Below are positions 1-11,719 of a DNA stretch of 64,000 bases, piece after piece. Each line of letters starts with the position of its first letter. The first letter of the stretch is position 1. The notes below the pieces were generated by a model. It ran no database searches. It was not told the DNA's origin and saw only the letters and a program-made list of their open reading frames with translations. A program made the position numbers and the translations under genes. The DNA is taken from NCBI GenBank assembly GCA_037179515.1, contig JAXCGZ010016986.1:286001-350000 (forward strand), read 5' to 3'. The stretch comes from Halocaridina rubra. Its lineage: Eukaryota; Arthropoda; Malacostraca; Decapoda; Atyidae.

Positions 1-65
1 ATATACGGTAGTTATGTATACAGTATATGTATGTATTAATGTGTATTTGTTATTCTCTTGTGCAG

Positions 66-3000
66 CACAAGACAGACATGGACACCCAGTTAGTGAAGGG
101 TTTAGTGTTAGACCATGGTGGAAGACACCCAGATATGCCTAAGAAGAGCACAAATGCCTACATTCTAACTTGCAATGTCTCGATGGAATATGAGAAGACA
201 GAAGTCAACAGTGGTTTCTTCTACAAGTCAGCCAGTGAGAGAGATAAGCTCGTGTCAGCTGAAAGGGAATTTATTGAGAACAGGTTTGTATATCCCTTTT
301 TTTCCTTGTTGTTGTATATAATCTTGGAATACTGCGTTTTTCTGTCTGTAATTTAAACTGTTTAGTTCTCATTTTTGTTTTTTCATACACATAATGGATG
401 AAGCAGGTTTTTATACTTGTAATTAGTTTTATGCATATTTATCGTGGCTTCAAACTTATCAAATCCCTTTGGGATACATCCAGTAAATTTGGACTACATC
501 CAATGACCAGTTTTATTCATGCATTATTCTTTTAAATTTCTTCCTAAGCTATATACCTCATTTATTTATCTCTACCCATTCTCCTGCAGAGTGAAAAAAG
601 TCATAGAACTGAAAAAGAAAGTGTGCATGGGAAATGATTGTTCCTTTGTTGTGATCAATCAAAAAGGTATTGATCCCATGTCCCTAGATATGCTTGCGAA
701 AGAAGGTATTATGGGTCTGCGACGAGCAAAGCGCCGTAACATGGAGCGTCTTTCTTTGGCTTGCGGAGGCATGGCAATGAACAGTTTTGATGACATGACT
801 GAGGATTGTTTGGGATATGCCGGTAGTGTCTACGAGCATGTTTTAGTAAGTTTTTGCCACTTTGTAGTGTATCACAAAGCTAACCTTAATACTTATGAAT
901 GTTAATTTACCTAATACATGTTTTCATATGTATTTAAGTATTAGTTAAGTGAAGTGACAATGTTCTGCATGGTCTTGATGATCATGTACCTTTAAGGTGT
1001 GGTGCCAAATAAACTGCTGGCATTTCATATATATTAATGGTACACTAGCTATAAATATGAATGTTAAGTTACTAAGTGAATGTGAACACATACAAAGGTA
1101 TAAATTATTTTGAATGGGAATTTGTTTAATTATACTGGGATGAAGCACTTGAGATAATTTTGACGCAGTACTGCACTTGTATTTCTGTGTTTTTGGTGAT
1201 TTTAAAGTGAAGAAAATTAACTTTTCTCTTCAGGCAGAATCATATACGCATTGATTTTGTTCTTATGGCACCTGTATTTATAGTTGGAATTACAGATACC
1301 TGTATTTGTAGTGTGTGATGATTATTAAAATGGAAGCAGACTTGTTTAATTTAAACAAACTTTTACTCTACAGGGAGAGACCAAATACACATTTGTAGAA
1401 GAGTTGAAGAATCCTCGTAGTGTAACAATCTTAATCAAGGGACCATACAAGCACACGCTTGTGCAGACTAAAGATGCCATTCGTGATGGATTGAGAGCAA
1501 TTAAAAACGCTCTGGATGACAAGTCGCTTGTGCCAGGTGCTGGTTTCTTCGAGGTAAAGTAGTAGCGTTTTATTTTTCTGAGCAGCTTTGTCTCTTTTTA
1601 GGCTTGAACACACCTTTTCTGAGTTGGAAGAAAGCAGTATCTCCTGTTTGTTGTTGTCGTTTTAAGTAAAATTTTCTTTGGGCTTAAAATATACATTTAA
1701 ACAAATAAAATAAAAAATTCTTTCACCCACCCTGTACTTGTTGCAAAGCAGAAAATTTGATCATTCTTTTTCGTTCCTTTAAATGGATATTTACATATTT
1801 CTTTCTCTTGATCATTAGAAAATATTTTCTAAGGTATGGAATGAGTTTGTGTCCTTTTTAAAGCCTGAGTTCAAGAAAGTACTTCTCTACCTTGTACCTC
1901 TGATATCCAATCGAATACTCAATGACCATATCTCAAAAGGTACACTTCTATCTGCACCATATCCCTAATTGATTTGGCAAAGAGTAGTTGGCCCACTCCT
2001 TGTGGAGTTAAACTTAGGACTTCTGCATAGAAGTCAAATACTACAATTACTGAGCTACCACAAATAGGATAATGTAACAAGTCTTCTAAATTTAAATTAT
2101 AACATGCTTTTGTAACCTTTTTTCAGGTTTCTAATAACTTTACATTAAAGTAGTTTTACAAAGCTTATAAATTAACCTGTGAATTTCATTGTTAACTTAT
2201 CTTATTTTCATTGCTTATTTTTCCCACGCATGCTCCCTTTTCCAACAAAGTTCAGTATGGCTGCCACACTCAAAGGAGGAAATCACATGAGCAAAAAGAT
2301 AATGCTTTCATCCATCTCTCGAATTATATTCTGAATTGTTCACAATTGTACCTATACATGCTATATACTGTGAAACGATTAAACTATTTTTCTACATTTT
2401 TTGTCACTGTTAGTCCCCATAATGGAGGTGGACACAGATTGGAGCTGGGAAATTTTGGCTGGATGCACTTTCTAAAGCTCCACAATGGGTTTAGTTGCAG
2501 TCCTGTCATCTCCCAAAGCGAGTAATGTAGCCACTAGACATACCATTGCAGTCTCCAACATTAAAAAAAACCTTTACCCATACCAAATACCTGAACCAGG
2601 CTGCAAGTGTCCTGGGTTCACTTTGGCCCCATTATTAGGAGCTGATTGATTAGCATATACGTTTATCATAATAACATATTTCGTGAACTTTCAGATAGCT
2701 GCGTATGATGCATTAATGAAATACGAGAGCGAAGTGAAGGGTAGATCTCGTTACGGTGTGAGAGCATTCGCTGACGCCCTTCTTGTTATCCCTAAGACGT
2801 TGGGTAAGGAATATGTCATGTTTATAATTTTTCTCCCCAATTTTGAGATGGACACAGATAGTTTGAGGCAGGGGAATTATGACTGGTTGCCCCTTGTGGG
2901 CTTGAACTTGTGTCCATCACCTCCCGAGTCAAGTGCTACTGGATCAGCTACAGCAGTTGCGTGATGTTCAACTCAATAATGTCAAATAAACTTAAATTTT

Positions 3001-3726
3001 TGAATATGTGTCTGTCAAACATTTTCCTCTCACCTCCATATTGTTTATTTTTCAGCCAGCAATAGTGGTTATGACTCAATGGATTCCTTAGTAAAGCTGA
3101 GAGAAGAATATAGAAATGGGGGAGGTTCCCCTGTTGGCCTTGACATTACCACTGGAGAAGCACTTAATCCAAGCGATGCTGGCATCTATGACAACTATTG
3201 TGTCAAGAAACATATGTTAGATGCTTGGTAAGCATTTACTGTTAATCGTAAAATTAATCAGCTACAACTGTTAAGTCTTATGGCAGGAGAACTTTACCCA
3301 CTTGACCTGTGGATGACCCAAGCTGGTTGGTGGGGAGGGGAATTATTGCAGCCCTTTATCCCCAAAGAACTAAGAGGAGTGTTTGAGGTATATTAGATTT
3401 TGGCGAATGTGTATGCTTTGACTCAGCCAATGCCCTTACAAGAGGGATTATGGCCATTGTATGTGTATGTAAATAGTATATTTGAATTGCTTCTGACTTT
3501 TACATTAAAAGTTTAAAACTGATACTTATAAGACAATCTGCTGCATATTTTTACATATAATTGTGTTAGATTCATAAGTAACTCCAGTTAAGTGATTGAT
3601 TGATTGCTTTTCCATGTATCATTTACAGTCGGTAATATTTTCATAAATTATTACAGCTCCGTAATTGCTCGTAACTTGTTGATTGTTGACGAAATTATGA
3701 GAGCCGGTCTTTCTCAACTTAAGTGA
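66..3726 (+). CDS. CCT6: T-complex protein 1 subunit zeta (CCT6), C-terminal part, six exons
   Basis: Subunit of the cytosolic chaperonin TRiC/CCT, the double-ring ATPase that folds actin, tubulin and other proteins. Exons read from splice sites and frame: 66-283, 590-845, 1374-1553, 2695-2803, 3056-3227 and 3657-3726 (TGA stop). All junctions are AG/GT and the frame is continuous, giving 334 residues. The family is about 530 residues long, so roughly 200 N-terminal residues lie upstream of the window. Visible family signatures: [67 protein letters not shown] (apical domain), LVPGAGFFE (equatorial nucleotide-pocket loop), [17 protein letters not shown] and the C-terminal [13 protein letters not shown]. 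No frameshift or stop is seen, so the copy looks functional. Introns hold SINE fragments (2405-2535, 2835-2965, 3290-3465). Assignment to zeta rather than another CCT subunit is based on remembered family sequence. Confidence 0.95.
1975..2070 (-). repeat. tRNA-headed SINE fragment (family C) in CCT6 intron
   Basis: Read on the minus strand it has an A-box-like TGGTAGCTCAGTAATTG and a B-box-like AGTTTAACTCC about 40 bases apart, the layout of a tRNA-derived SINE head. A related minus-strand piece lies near 63129-63262. Degenerate and without a clear 3' end. Confidence 0.45.
2405..2535 (-). repeat. SINE-B copy in CCT6 intron
   Basis: Minus-strand copy of a family recurring through the window. 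The shared 3' body reads roughly CCAGCTCCAA-CTGT then CCACC-CCATTT-AATGGGGACT; the head carries the tRNA-like AGTGGTTAGAGCACTCGACTT phrase in better copies. Here both head and body are present but diverged. Confidence 0.6.
2835..2965 (-). repeat. SINE-B copy in CCT6 intron
   Basis: Second minus-strand SINE-B copy in the same gene, just after exon 2695-2803. The open reading frame that runs through it is exon plus repeat and is not coding beyond the donor site at 2804. Confidence 0.5.
3290..3465 (+). repeat. Interspersed repeat family D copy
   Basis: About 175 bp with the family phrases AGCTAAGAGGAGTG-like, TTTGACTC-GCCA and CCCTTACAAGAGGGAT. Close relatives lie at 58256-58450, 47725-47895, 48185-48340, 49425-49530 and, in reverse, 22360-22450, 57222-57310 and 59402-59720. 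No tRNA head is recognised; class unknown. Confidence 0.55.
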
Positions 3727-4755
3727 GCCTACGGTCACAAATAGTAATCCCAGCTACCAGGTACGTTGACCATTCTTTTTACGTCACAACACTCCCCATT
3801 ACTGTTTCTCTTTCTTCTTTTTTTTTAACGTTTTCTTGGTGTCCGGGAATGATATTCTTTGCCCGTCCCATTATCCCAATCATTAAAAATTATTAAAACT
3901 TAAAAAAGATATTTAATCTTGTGTATACTGTATTGGAGATTCTCTCATAGAAAACAAGAGATGGGCATCTAAGTACTGTTTAAAGGAATTACTTGCACTC
4001 TGATAGATGCAGTATCTTTTTAGAAGCAAATGTAGTTGTAGGATTTCATGGGGAGTTCTTTATTATTTGAGTTCTAGAAGTTGCTTATTGTAGTTGTACA
4101 TTCTGAAACTAATTGACTATTACATCACTGTACTTGTAATATTGTAATTTTTTTTAGCATTTATACTGGAAAAAAGTACAGTAGGTTCTCATGTTTCGGT
4201 CTCAGTTGGTTCCTCAACCCCACAGTGAGTTTCAAAAACCATCAAAAACCCTTTGCATATGACCAATTCTGAAACACCTTTTCTTTTAAATCATACCTAG
4301 ATTGTTGTTCTGGTTTGACACCTTTGCAGATGCAGTTTAATATCAATGTAAAAACAGTACAGTTGTATTAATATATTTTTAGGTAAATATTTTCGGTTTT
4401 GTAATGTTTATAGACCATATATGTTCAAAATTACATTATTTAAAACCTAGTAAGATGCAGGCCTACTGTACATTCCATAGAAATTCAATTGTTAATTTTT
4501 TGCTTGATTAGTGAAATGAAAATATGATTACTAATACAAGTAGAAGTTGCTTGAACTGTGTTGAAATTCATACAAGTCTCCACTGTACAACTTTGACGAT
4601 TAATCTGTATTGTATCTTTTCAGCACGTAACCCACATTGACGTAAGCTGTAAAGACTTCGTAAAATGAACTTACTCCCAAGTAAAATTGAATGCTCCAAT
4701 CTCTAATTTGCTTTCTTAACACGTTTTTGAAATAAAGACTTAACTTATTGAGACT
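3727..4755 (+). other. CCT6: CCT6 3' untranslated region, probably with a 3'UTR intron
   Basis: Downstream of the stop there is a CAG/GTACGT donor-like site near 3760 and a pyrimidine-rich acceptor (TTTTCAG) at 4617-4623. These would join the stop-codon exon to a short last exon ending at the polyadenylation signal AATAAA at 4731-4736. The region between includes a SINE-E tail fragment (about 3830-3880). The intron is inferred only from splice motifs; an unspliced 1-kb 3'UTR would fit equally well. Confidence 0.5.
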
Positions 4756-5640
4756 TTTCTTGTTAATTTCCTGTTTTCATATTTGTAAGGTATATACAGT
4801 ACAAGCTTGTGCGCTAATTGTTAGTATGGCAATATGGGAAGAGAGTATGGCTGAAAATTTTATAAGTTATTTATATGAGTAATGGTAGGGTTTAGTATAG
4901 TGGAGTGGCAGGAGAGTGCTTGAGTAATCAGGGAAATGATTTTTTAAACTGTATGAGGATGGAATAGGAGAGCGCCTTTATTTTTCATTTGTTTTATAGA
5001 TAATGATAAGGGATAACCCTGGTTGTGAAGGAGAAAAACTTCCACCCTTCTCTGCATGTTATTAGAGTCCACTAAGAGAGATAGGGAAAGCGTGCAATTC
5101 TTGAAATTCTTTTCTTCCCTGAAAGCAACTATGAAAAAGAGTTAAGGATGCATATGATATTTCGATATTAATTTTGTATGTTACACTAGTGACAGAGCAT
5201 ATTTCAGTATGTTTAAAAAAAAAATATTCCTGTTTAACAACTGCTTGTGCAAGCAGTACAATGAACATAGATTAAGAGGTTTCTATTAAAATTTTAGCGC
5301 TCAAGATATAGAATAGAACAAAGTTGCAATTGCAACACCAGTACTAGTTTTTAAAATGTTAGGAATCATTACTGAAATATATACCCATATTACAAGTTAA
5401 AGTAAGAGATAATGAATAAAAGCCATATTAGATGGAATTTGTAGTTTTAAAACCAATAATTTGCTTATAATGTTTTAATATAATATTTTTGATATCAATA
5501 ATTGTATACCATTGAATGTAAGAACCAGCATAGAATTTAAGTCCAGTTACAATCAGGAATAGGGATGTCTAGGAAATGTTTAGTGATAGAATTTACGAAA
5601 GCCGGTATTGGTTCCCTTCCTTGTTCTTGGATAAAAGGGG
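4756..5640. other. Intergenic, no recognised feature
   Basis: AT-rich unique-looking sequence after the CCT6 polyadenylation signal. No reading frame resembles a protein and no repeat family used elsewhere in the window is evident. Confidence 0.6.
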
Positions 5641-5644
5641 GCTA

Positions 5645-5855
5645 CAGGAGTGCAGTGGTCAGAGCACTCGACTTTTAGAAGTGACGAGTCCATATATGAA
5701 CCCACCACTGATATAGGAAGGGCATCAAGACTTAATTCCCCAGTTCCAACTTGTTTGTTGCCACTCCCATTTTAATGCCCTGGTTGTGATAAAAAATGCG
5801 TGTTAGTTGCATCCTTTTGCACTTTACCACTGAGCTATTGCAGCTTCCATATTTT
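5645..5855 (+). repeat. SINE-B copy plus adjoining tRNA-head fragment
   Basis: 5645-5800 is a fairly full SINE-B: AGTGGTCAGAGCACTCGACTT head, then GGAAGGGCATCAAG and CTTAATTCCCCAGTTCCAAC, ending at a TGTGATAAAAAATG tail. Immediately after, 5815-5855 read on the minus strand contains AATAGCTCAGTGGTAAAG, an A-box phrase from another tRNA-derived element. Confidence 0.65.
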
Positions 5856-5859
5856 AATT

Positions 5860-7500
5860 GTTATTGGTATTTAAAAACATGGAAGCTATTAGATGTCTGT
5901 GAAAGTTAACTATTATTGTTAGGAAAATGCTTTTTGAAAGTGTAAATTATTTTTTTGTTGCTCTGTTATTTGAATTCCTTAATTTTATGTGGCCTTTTAG
6001 AGATAGTAGTTCCAAGTTACATTGAAAAAGTACTTTCACAAAGTTTATTATTAAGTTTTCCATGTTGATAGTAGTGTATGCCATTTGCATCAGTGTGGGC
6101 ATTGCTAAAAAGTTTTTTGTTGCTCTGTTATTTGAACTTAATTTTCTGTGGCTTTTGGAGAAAGTAGGGCCAAGTAATATTGTAAAAGTACTTTCACAAT
6201 GTATATGATTAAGTGTATTCGATTATCACGAGTGTTGGCATTTCTAAGAAGTCTTTTAAACAGATTTAAGTCTCTACTAGGGACATCAGTGCTACAATGC
6301 ATGTAATAATGTAAATATGGATTTCTGGTTATACTGTTTTGTGATGTTTTTGAAATCTATCCCTGATGCAGTGAAGATTTTCAATATTGCTGATAATTTA
6401 TGACTGTAGTTTGGTTTGGAGTACTTCTAAATGTAATTAGCATCTTGAACAAATGCATCACGTAATATATTAAGCACCAGTATTTTTTACCTTGAAGGTA
6501 TACATATGCAAGATTTGCATATGTGCTGTATACCTATTCTGTTGCCAAAGTTCATTGCACCTCTAATGCAGTATTATCAAAATATGTTTGTAGCCAGTGA
6601 AGTAATACGTAGCAGTAGAATTAGTTGGATGTTGGAATCTGGTAAAAGAGAGTAATCCCAGGGTGCTCTGTGGTTAGTATTTACATGGCAATTCACCTTG
6701 GCAAACCTAACACTTTACGGGGTTATTTAACTTAATATAAGATTATGAGGGTTACTCATATGTACAAGATCCATTTGTTGATGGTGGCATAAGTAGAGTT
6801 GATGGCACCCAGACATTAACACAAAGGGCACTCCTTAAAAGTATATACTGTATTCTTCACAAGTCTGGCTGCATTCGTATGTGTATGGCTGAATATTGCA
6901 AATTTAGCCTTGAAGTTTGTGCCCTGGAAAGATGCCCCAACTTGGCTCTGCCTTTGATTGAGAAAATAATTCTTGAGGTATATATTCCTTGAGTACTGTG
7001 TGGTCAGCAGTATTAATTCCATTGTAAAATAATATGCTGTATAGGACTTACACAAGGAATATATGTCTATGAAGAACTAGCAACAAATATATAAGTAAAT
7101 TACATTGCAAAAGAAATAAGAGCTTCGTAATATATGAAAGTCTTATCAAAGTAGAATACATAAATTAAATTATTCTGATCTATAACTCCTTTTATAATAT
7201 GAATTATGCTGAAATCTTGGCAGAAAGAAATATGAATGCGTGATTTATGCCAGAAGATCTAGAGCTTCTGCAGAATGCATTTTTGGAACACAAGTATCTA
7301 TACCAAGAGACGAATTTCCTTGTGCTAGTTTTGTGATATCAGTTCAGTTGCAAATTTCATGTTCATATAGGCGAACTATTTTTACATCGGGATCTGCAGA
7401 GCAGAAATTTTTGCAGTTATTGATATAATAGCTTTTTATTACTTCATCTTTGAACTTGCACATATAATGGTGTACTTACAAGACTACCAAGTTAGCAGAC
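5860..7500. other. Intergenic, no recognised feature
   Basis: AT-rich sequence with no convincing gene. Two stretches, 5930-6040 and 6105-6230, resemble each other (AGTACTTTCACAA-, TTGTTGCTCTGTTATTTGAA), so this is an old duplicated or dispersed sequence. Short reading frames at 6816-7055 and 7240-7428 show no protein-like conservation signals. Confidence 0.5.
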
Positions 7501-7529
7501 GCAATCACACATGGGATGTACCTATCATA

Positions 7530-7735
7530 CCCTTCTTATCTCCGAATGGCTTTGGCGAAGAGAAGCTGTTTGAACTATTTTGTTAGAGGGGCGGGTTGAA
7601 CTTGGGGTGGGTACGGACATTTGTCCCTTAGGACAGTTTCCCCTATAATAGCCCCTTACTCTTAATGCAAAATGGGACAATTGCTTCACCTCCGAACTTG
7701 GGATCTCCTGCTGGAAGAACAAGTTCTTAAGTAAT
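7530..7735 (-). repeat. Possible family C SINE-like repeat
   Basis: Contains TGGCTTTGGCGAAG, like TGGCTTTGGCAAAG in the 63.1-kb copy, and a minus-strand head candidate near 7690-7735. Weakly supported. Confidence 0.35.
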
Positions 7736-8040
7736 TATCGATGTCCCATTTTTAGATCGTTTCAACGTTGTTTTGTAGCAAGTGAATATCAAACAAGTAT
7801 CTTCACCAGCATTTTAATTATTTTGGCAGTTCAATTATTTTATTTATATATTAATTACTTTAATGATGGGAGTACAAACAGATAAATCTAAAAGAGGGTA
7901 AGGGAGTGAGTTGTATGTTAGGAAGCCTTGGCCTACTCTGTGCTTTTTTTTAATGAGTTCTTATTTACCGCCTCTTTTCACTGCAGACTTTTGTGCTTTA
8001 TGTCAATCGTATCAAAATAATTTAGCATTAATTGGCAATC

Positions 8041-8042
<2 letters not shown>

Positions 8043-8122
<80 letters not shown>
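8043..8122. repeat. (AT)n microsatellite, about 80 bp
   Basis: Uninterrupted AT dinucleotide tract directly abutting the 3' end of the SINE-A copy at 8123. Confidence 0.95.
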
Positions 8123-8124
<2 letters not shown>

Positions 8125-8270
8125 CCGGTTTTACGTCACGGACTCCCCTTTCTATCAAGGGCTAGGACGGTTGCCTTCTTGCGAAGGACTTGTTTTGGCA
8201 GATGTAATCGTTACCCTGAGTGCATGCCTTGTTAACCTCAGACCGTGATGGGGCGCGAACCCTCGACCTT
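8123..8270 (-). repeat. SINE-A copy, 3' body and part of tRNA head
   Basis: Minus-strand copy. On the + strand it starts at the element's 3' end (GGTTTTACGTCACGGACTCC) and runs into the B-box region (GGGCGCGAACCCTCGACC). The remainder of the tRNA-like head is missing. Fuller copies at 11403-11595, 23646-23838 and 37610-37800. Confidence 0.8.
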
Positions 8271-8515
8271 TTGGTATTGATAACATTTGGCTAAAATGCG
8301 GTTTAAATATGAAATACTTTTGTCAGTTACTAAAGTTAGTTAAAGTTTGCCGGTGTTTCAGTTCCGATATCCATCTGAGATGCTCCTCGGAACGTCAGCC
8401 GAGGCAACCCCCCCCCCACTGTGGTGCCCATCCACAGCAAGTAACCTTCCCAGTAAAGTCATAATTTAAAATGCTGAATGATTCACTTAACCACTGATAG
8501 GAAATACGAATGCTC

Positions 8516-8542
8516 TAATAATAATAATAATAATAATAATAA
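8516..8542. repeat. (AAT)n microsatellite
   Basis: Short perfect trinucleotide run. Confidence 0.9.
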
Positions 8543-9103
8543 GTCAAACCCCACTGGTAGGAGACATAATTCTACATTCATAATCATAAAACGTCGTAAG
8601 GTATAGGAGAGCTAAGAGGAGGCAATCCTGCATTCCTGTTTGCATGTTGCATCATCAATGACGGATGTTCGGATGGGAAGAGGATGACAAAGTCCTGGTG
8701 CCTCCCTATTTTCAATCGTGGAAACCCAGCTGGCTTCAACTGGCTATGACATGTAAAAATGTAGTAATGTTTATATTCACTCCAGAACATATGAGAAAAT
8801 GGTATCAAAAATTACTTCCTTACTATTCTTTGATCATGAATGGGCCTTGTTACGTCATGGATAATCATGACCTTAGGTCCTAAGGCTTAGGATGATGTCA
8901 TCTGTTGATTTGCCAATTAGTATTATATTAAGCAACTTTTAATTCGAAATATAGCTAAAAAAAAAAAACAATGCTTTGTGTCTGCATATTTGAGCTGCAC
9001 AATAGATTGAATATTTACGGTTATTAAATTATGAAAATATATTAATTTGTAGTTTATAGAAAATTAGACAAAATTTAAGTTGGCAACTCACGTGCTTAGA
9101 GAA

Positions 9104-9131
9104 TGACGTCATTAATGCTATCATGACGTCA
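9104..9131. promoter_or_regulatory. Two CRE palindromes (TGACGTCA) 20 bp apart
   Basis: Perfect TGACGTCA at 9104-9111 and 9124-9131, start to start 20 bp, each followed by TT and A/G ATG, so the two sites sit in a short direct repeat. TGACGTCA is the CREB/ATF consensus. No gene lies nearby, so regulatory use is unproven and a repeat-borne coincidence is possible. A third TGACGTCA is at 12536-12543. Confidence 0.3.
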
Positions 9132-9160
9132 TTGATGAGTCCTTTACGAAAATTTGTTGT

Positions 9161-9197
9161 GGGTTGACCCACGATCTAGTCAGATCGTGGGTTGGCC
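9161..9197. repeat. Short perfect hairpin
   Basis: CCCACGATCT and AGATCGTGGG flank a 4-base loop; the outer flanks GGGTTGACCC and GGGTTGGCCC extend the pairing with a mismatch. No T-run follows, so it is not an evident terminator. Confidence 0.6.
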
Positions 9198-9256
9198 CTC
9201 ACCTTTTCACCGTTTTGGGGTCGTGGGAGTTATGCTTATTCATAGTAATAATATCA

Positions 9257-9328
<72 letters not shown>

Positions 9329-9341
9329 TATTATTATTATT
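9257..9341. repeat. (ATT)n microsatellite
   Basis: About 85 bp of ATT with one slip. Long poly-Tyr or poly-Ile reading frames here are artefacts of the repeat. Confidence 0.95.
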
Positions 9342-9389
9342 TCGACTATTCTTTCAGCATTTCCTCTTTCTATTGTATATCATTCTCTT

Positions 9390-9500
9390 ATTTCTGCCTT
9401 GTCCTTAAGATTCTACATTTTCTTCGTCTCAATTTTTTCTTGATACCCGGGCCCGATGAGAGCCATTTTCTTGCCTACCCTGGTGTCACACTCATAAAAA
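9390..9500 (+). repeat. SINE-E tail fragment
   Basis: Contains CCCGGGCCCGATGAGAGCC and CTGGTGTCACACTCATAAAAA, the shared 3' end of family E (compare 23100-23390 and 25545-25740). Confidence 0.6.
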
Positions 9501-9540
9501 AGTAATTTTGGTGATAATAATAGTAATTATAATAATCGTT

Positions 9541-9549
9541 ATATTATTA

Positions 9550-9622
<73 letters not shown>
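9541..9622. repeat. (ATT)n microsatellite
   Basis: About 80 bp trinucleotide tract. Confidence 0.95.
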
Positions 9623-9623
<1 letters not shown>

Positions 9624-10259
9624 ATTTCTAAGTTCGAAGGATGGTGAATCCTTTCCTAGAAGGTCGCAAAGAATGATGTCAGAGCTCATAATAAACGGTA
9701 TGTGATGTCAAGTAACACCGCATTGTTGGGAGAGATGGGGAGGGTTGGGTAGAGGGGAGGCATGGAGATGTTGAAGGGGGCGAATAAGGGGAAAAAGATT
9801 GAGTCTCTCACCCACTAAAATCACATTCTTAAATAATCCTAAATTATTTAATAAATGGGAATATATATCGTAAGTGTTGGGGGACCACGTAAAAAAATCG
9901 GAGCTGACATTTTTCATCGGTTAGGTTAGGTTAGAATAAGAGCTTGACCTTTATTAAAAACTACTAACTGAAGATTACGGACCTCAACTTTGCCCCAACT
10001 GCAGAATTAGGACTTAAGAAATATAAAAATGTCAAGGTCTGATTCTTCATGAGTTCCCATCTGGGAGTGGAAGAACACTTAAACTTGCATTCCCTTTGTG
10101 CCGTATGAGTCGACGAAGAGGGATAGGGGAACGAAGACCTGGTAATCCCATCCACCCAGATTTTTTTTCTCAGCCATACACCTGACAGATAGGATGAGAA
10201 TTGGTAGAGATATTGTTAATATTATTTATTATTATTAGTAACCTAATGTTAGCGACGAC

Positions 10260-10340
10260 CATATTATTATTATTTTTATTATTATTATTATTATTATTAT
10301 CATTATTATTATTATCATTATTATTATTGTTGTTATTATT
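10260..10340. repeat. (ATT)n microsatellite, interrupted
   Basis: ATT tract broken by CATT and GTT variants. Confidence 0.9.
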
Positions 10341-10554
10341 CTTTAACAAAGTTGCGTCAAGAGACGCCCTTACCGTTAGGCCAGTTGACCAGCATCGAGT
10401 CGCTTTTGTATATTAATTTGGCAGCCGACCTTAAAGAGGACACAAACTCAAAGGGCATTCTCCGTCTCTTCTCCTTCCTGCTGTAGCATCTTCAGACGAA
10501 TCCCACGAAGGATCAGGGCCATAGGATCTTCCTAGTGATAGTGGGTATCCATTA

Positions 10555-10725
10555 CATAAGGAGAAAGCTGTATCCCAGTGGTAGATCCCGCAGTCGGAAA
10601 GCAACTGGTGTGGGTTCGAACCCATTGCGGGGTATTAAGAGGCATCAAGCCCCAATTTCCCCATCTCCAACATGTTTGTGTTCACCCCTAAGCTAATGGT
10701 AATTAATTGTGGTGTATGAGACAAA
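10555..10725 (+). repeat. SINE-B copy with well-kept tRNA head
   Basis: Head has TATCCCAGTGGTAGATC (A box) and a perfect GGGTTCGAACCC (B box) about 40 bases apart. The body has GGCATCAAGCCCCAATTTCC and ends near TGTGGTGTATGAGACAAA. The best SINE-B promoter in the window; cloverleaf pairing was not verified. Confidence 0.7.
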
Positions 10726-10783
10726 TACTACAACCTAATTTTAGGAGAGAAATACCAAATTGGGCCTTTAGATTTAATAGGCT

Positions 10784-10900
10784 GAGGTTAGTAAGGGCAT
10801 GCACTCAGAGTAACGATTACATCTGCCAAAACAAGTCATTCGCAAGAAGGCAACCGTCCTAGCCCTTGGTAGAAAAGGGAGTCCGTGCCGTAAAACACGC
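10784..10900 (+). repeat. SINE-A 3' fragment
   Basis: CTGAGGTTAGTAAGGGCATG through GGGAGTCCGTGCCGTAAAAC; tRNA head absent (5' truncated). Confidence 0.8.
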
Positions 10901-10987
10901 TTACCTCTCCTGGATAATTTTACGGCAATAAAATTAAAGTTTTGTGTGGGGGAATATTGTCAACGTCTATGGAGATAAGGTACATTG

Positions 10988-11019
10988 ATAGATAGATAGA
11001 TAGATAGACGGATAGATAG
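10988..11019. repeat. (GATA)n tetranucleotide repeat
   Basis: Short GATA run with one GACGG interruption. Confidence 0.85.
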
Positions 11020-11108
11020 TCTGTTTTAAGGTGAACAGATTTGTATTGCTGAAAAGTCTTGTACTGATCAAATATATAATTACACAAATTTGTTATATAA
11101 GAAAGCAT

Positions 11109-11221
<113 letters not shown>

Positions 11222-11312
11222 TTGTGACCCTCAAAAGAGTCAAGTTTTTTCCAACTTGAATTTTTTCGAACACTGGAAAGACCTTGCATAACTTCAAAAC
11301 CTCTCTTCCTGG

Positions 11313-11402
<90 letters not shown>
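11313..11402. repeat. (ATT)n microsatellite abutting SINE-A 5' end
   Basis: About 90 bp, ending exactly where the SINE-A head begins. Confidence 0.95.
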
Positions 11403-11594
11403 GTAGTCACCGTGGCTCAAGCGGTATCGTCCTCGACTCTGAGGCGTCAGGTCGAGGGTCAGCGCCCCGTCACGGTCTGAGGTTAGCATGGGCATGCACT
11501 CAGGGTAATGATTACATCTGTCAATACAAGTCCTTCATAAGAAGGCAACCGTCCTACCCCTTGGTAGAAAAGGGAGTCCGTGACGTAAAACCGG

Positions 11595-11595
<1 letters not shown>
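11403..11595 (+). repeat. SINE-A, nearly full length
   Basis: tRNA-like head 11403-11480 with A-box phrase TGGCTCAAGCGG and a slightly decayed B box (GAGGGTCAGCGCCCC). The body runs from GGTTAGCATGGGCATGCACT to the end GTGACGTAAAACCGG. Flanked on both sides by (ATT)n. The long gap between the boxes suggests a class II (long variable arm) tRNA ancestor, which is inference. Confidence 0.85.
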
Positions 11596-11596
<1 letters not shown>

Positions 11597-11689
<93 letters not shown>

Positions 11690-11719
11690 GTTGTTGTTGT
11701 TCTTGTTGTTGTTGTTGGC
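11597..11719. repeat. Compound (ATT)n/(GTT)n microsatellite
   Basis: ATT tract with one slip, grading into GTT/CTT units, starting at the SINE-A 3' end. Confidence 0.95.

Noticed and set aside
8032..8235. Long open frames coding for runs of Tyr-Ile, Asn, Leu or Ser-Leu here and at many other sites
   Set aside because: They are translations of (AT)n, (ATT)n or (GA)n microsatellites without splice sites, start context or any unique protein sequence.
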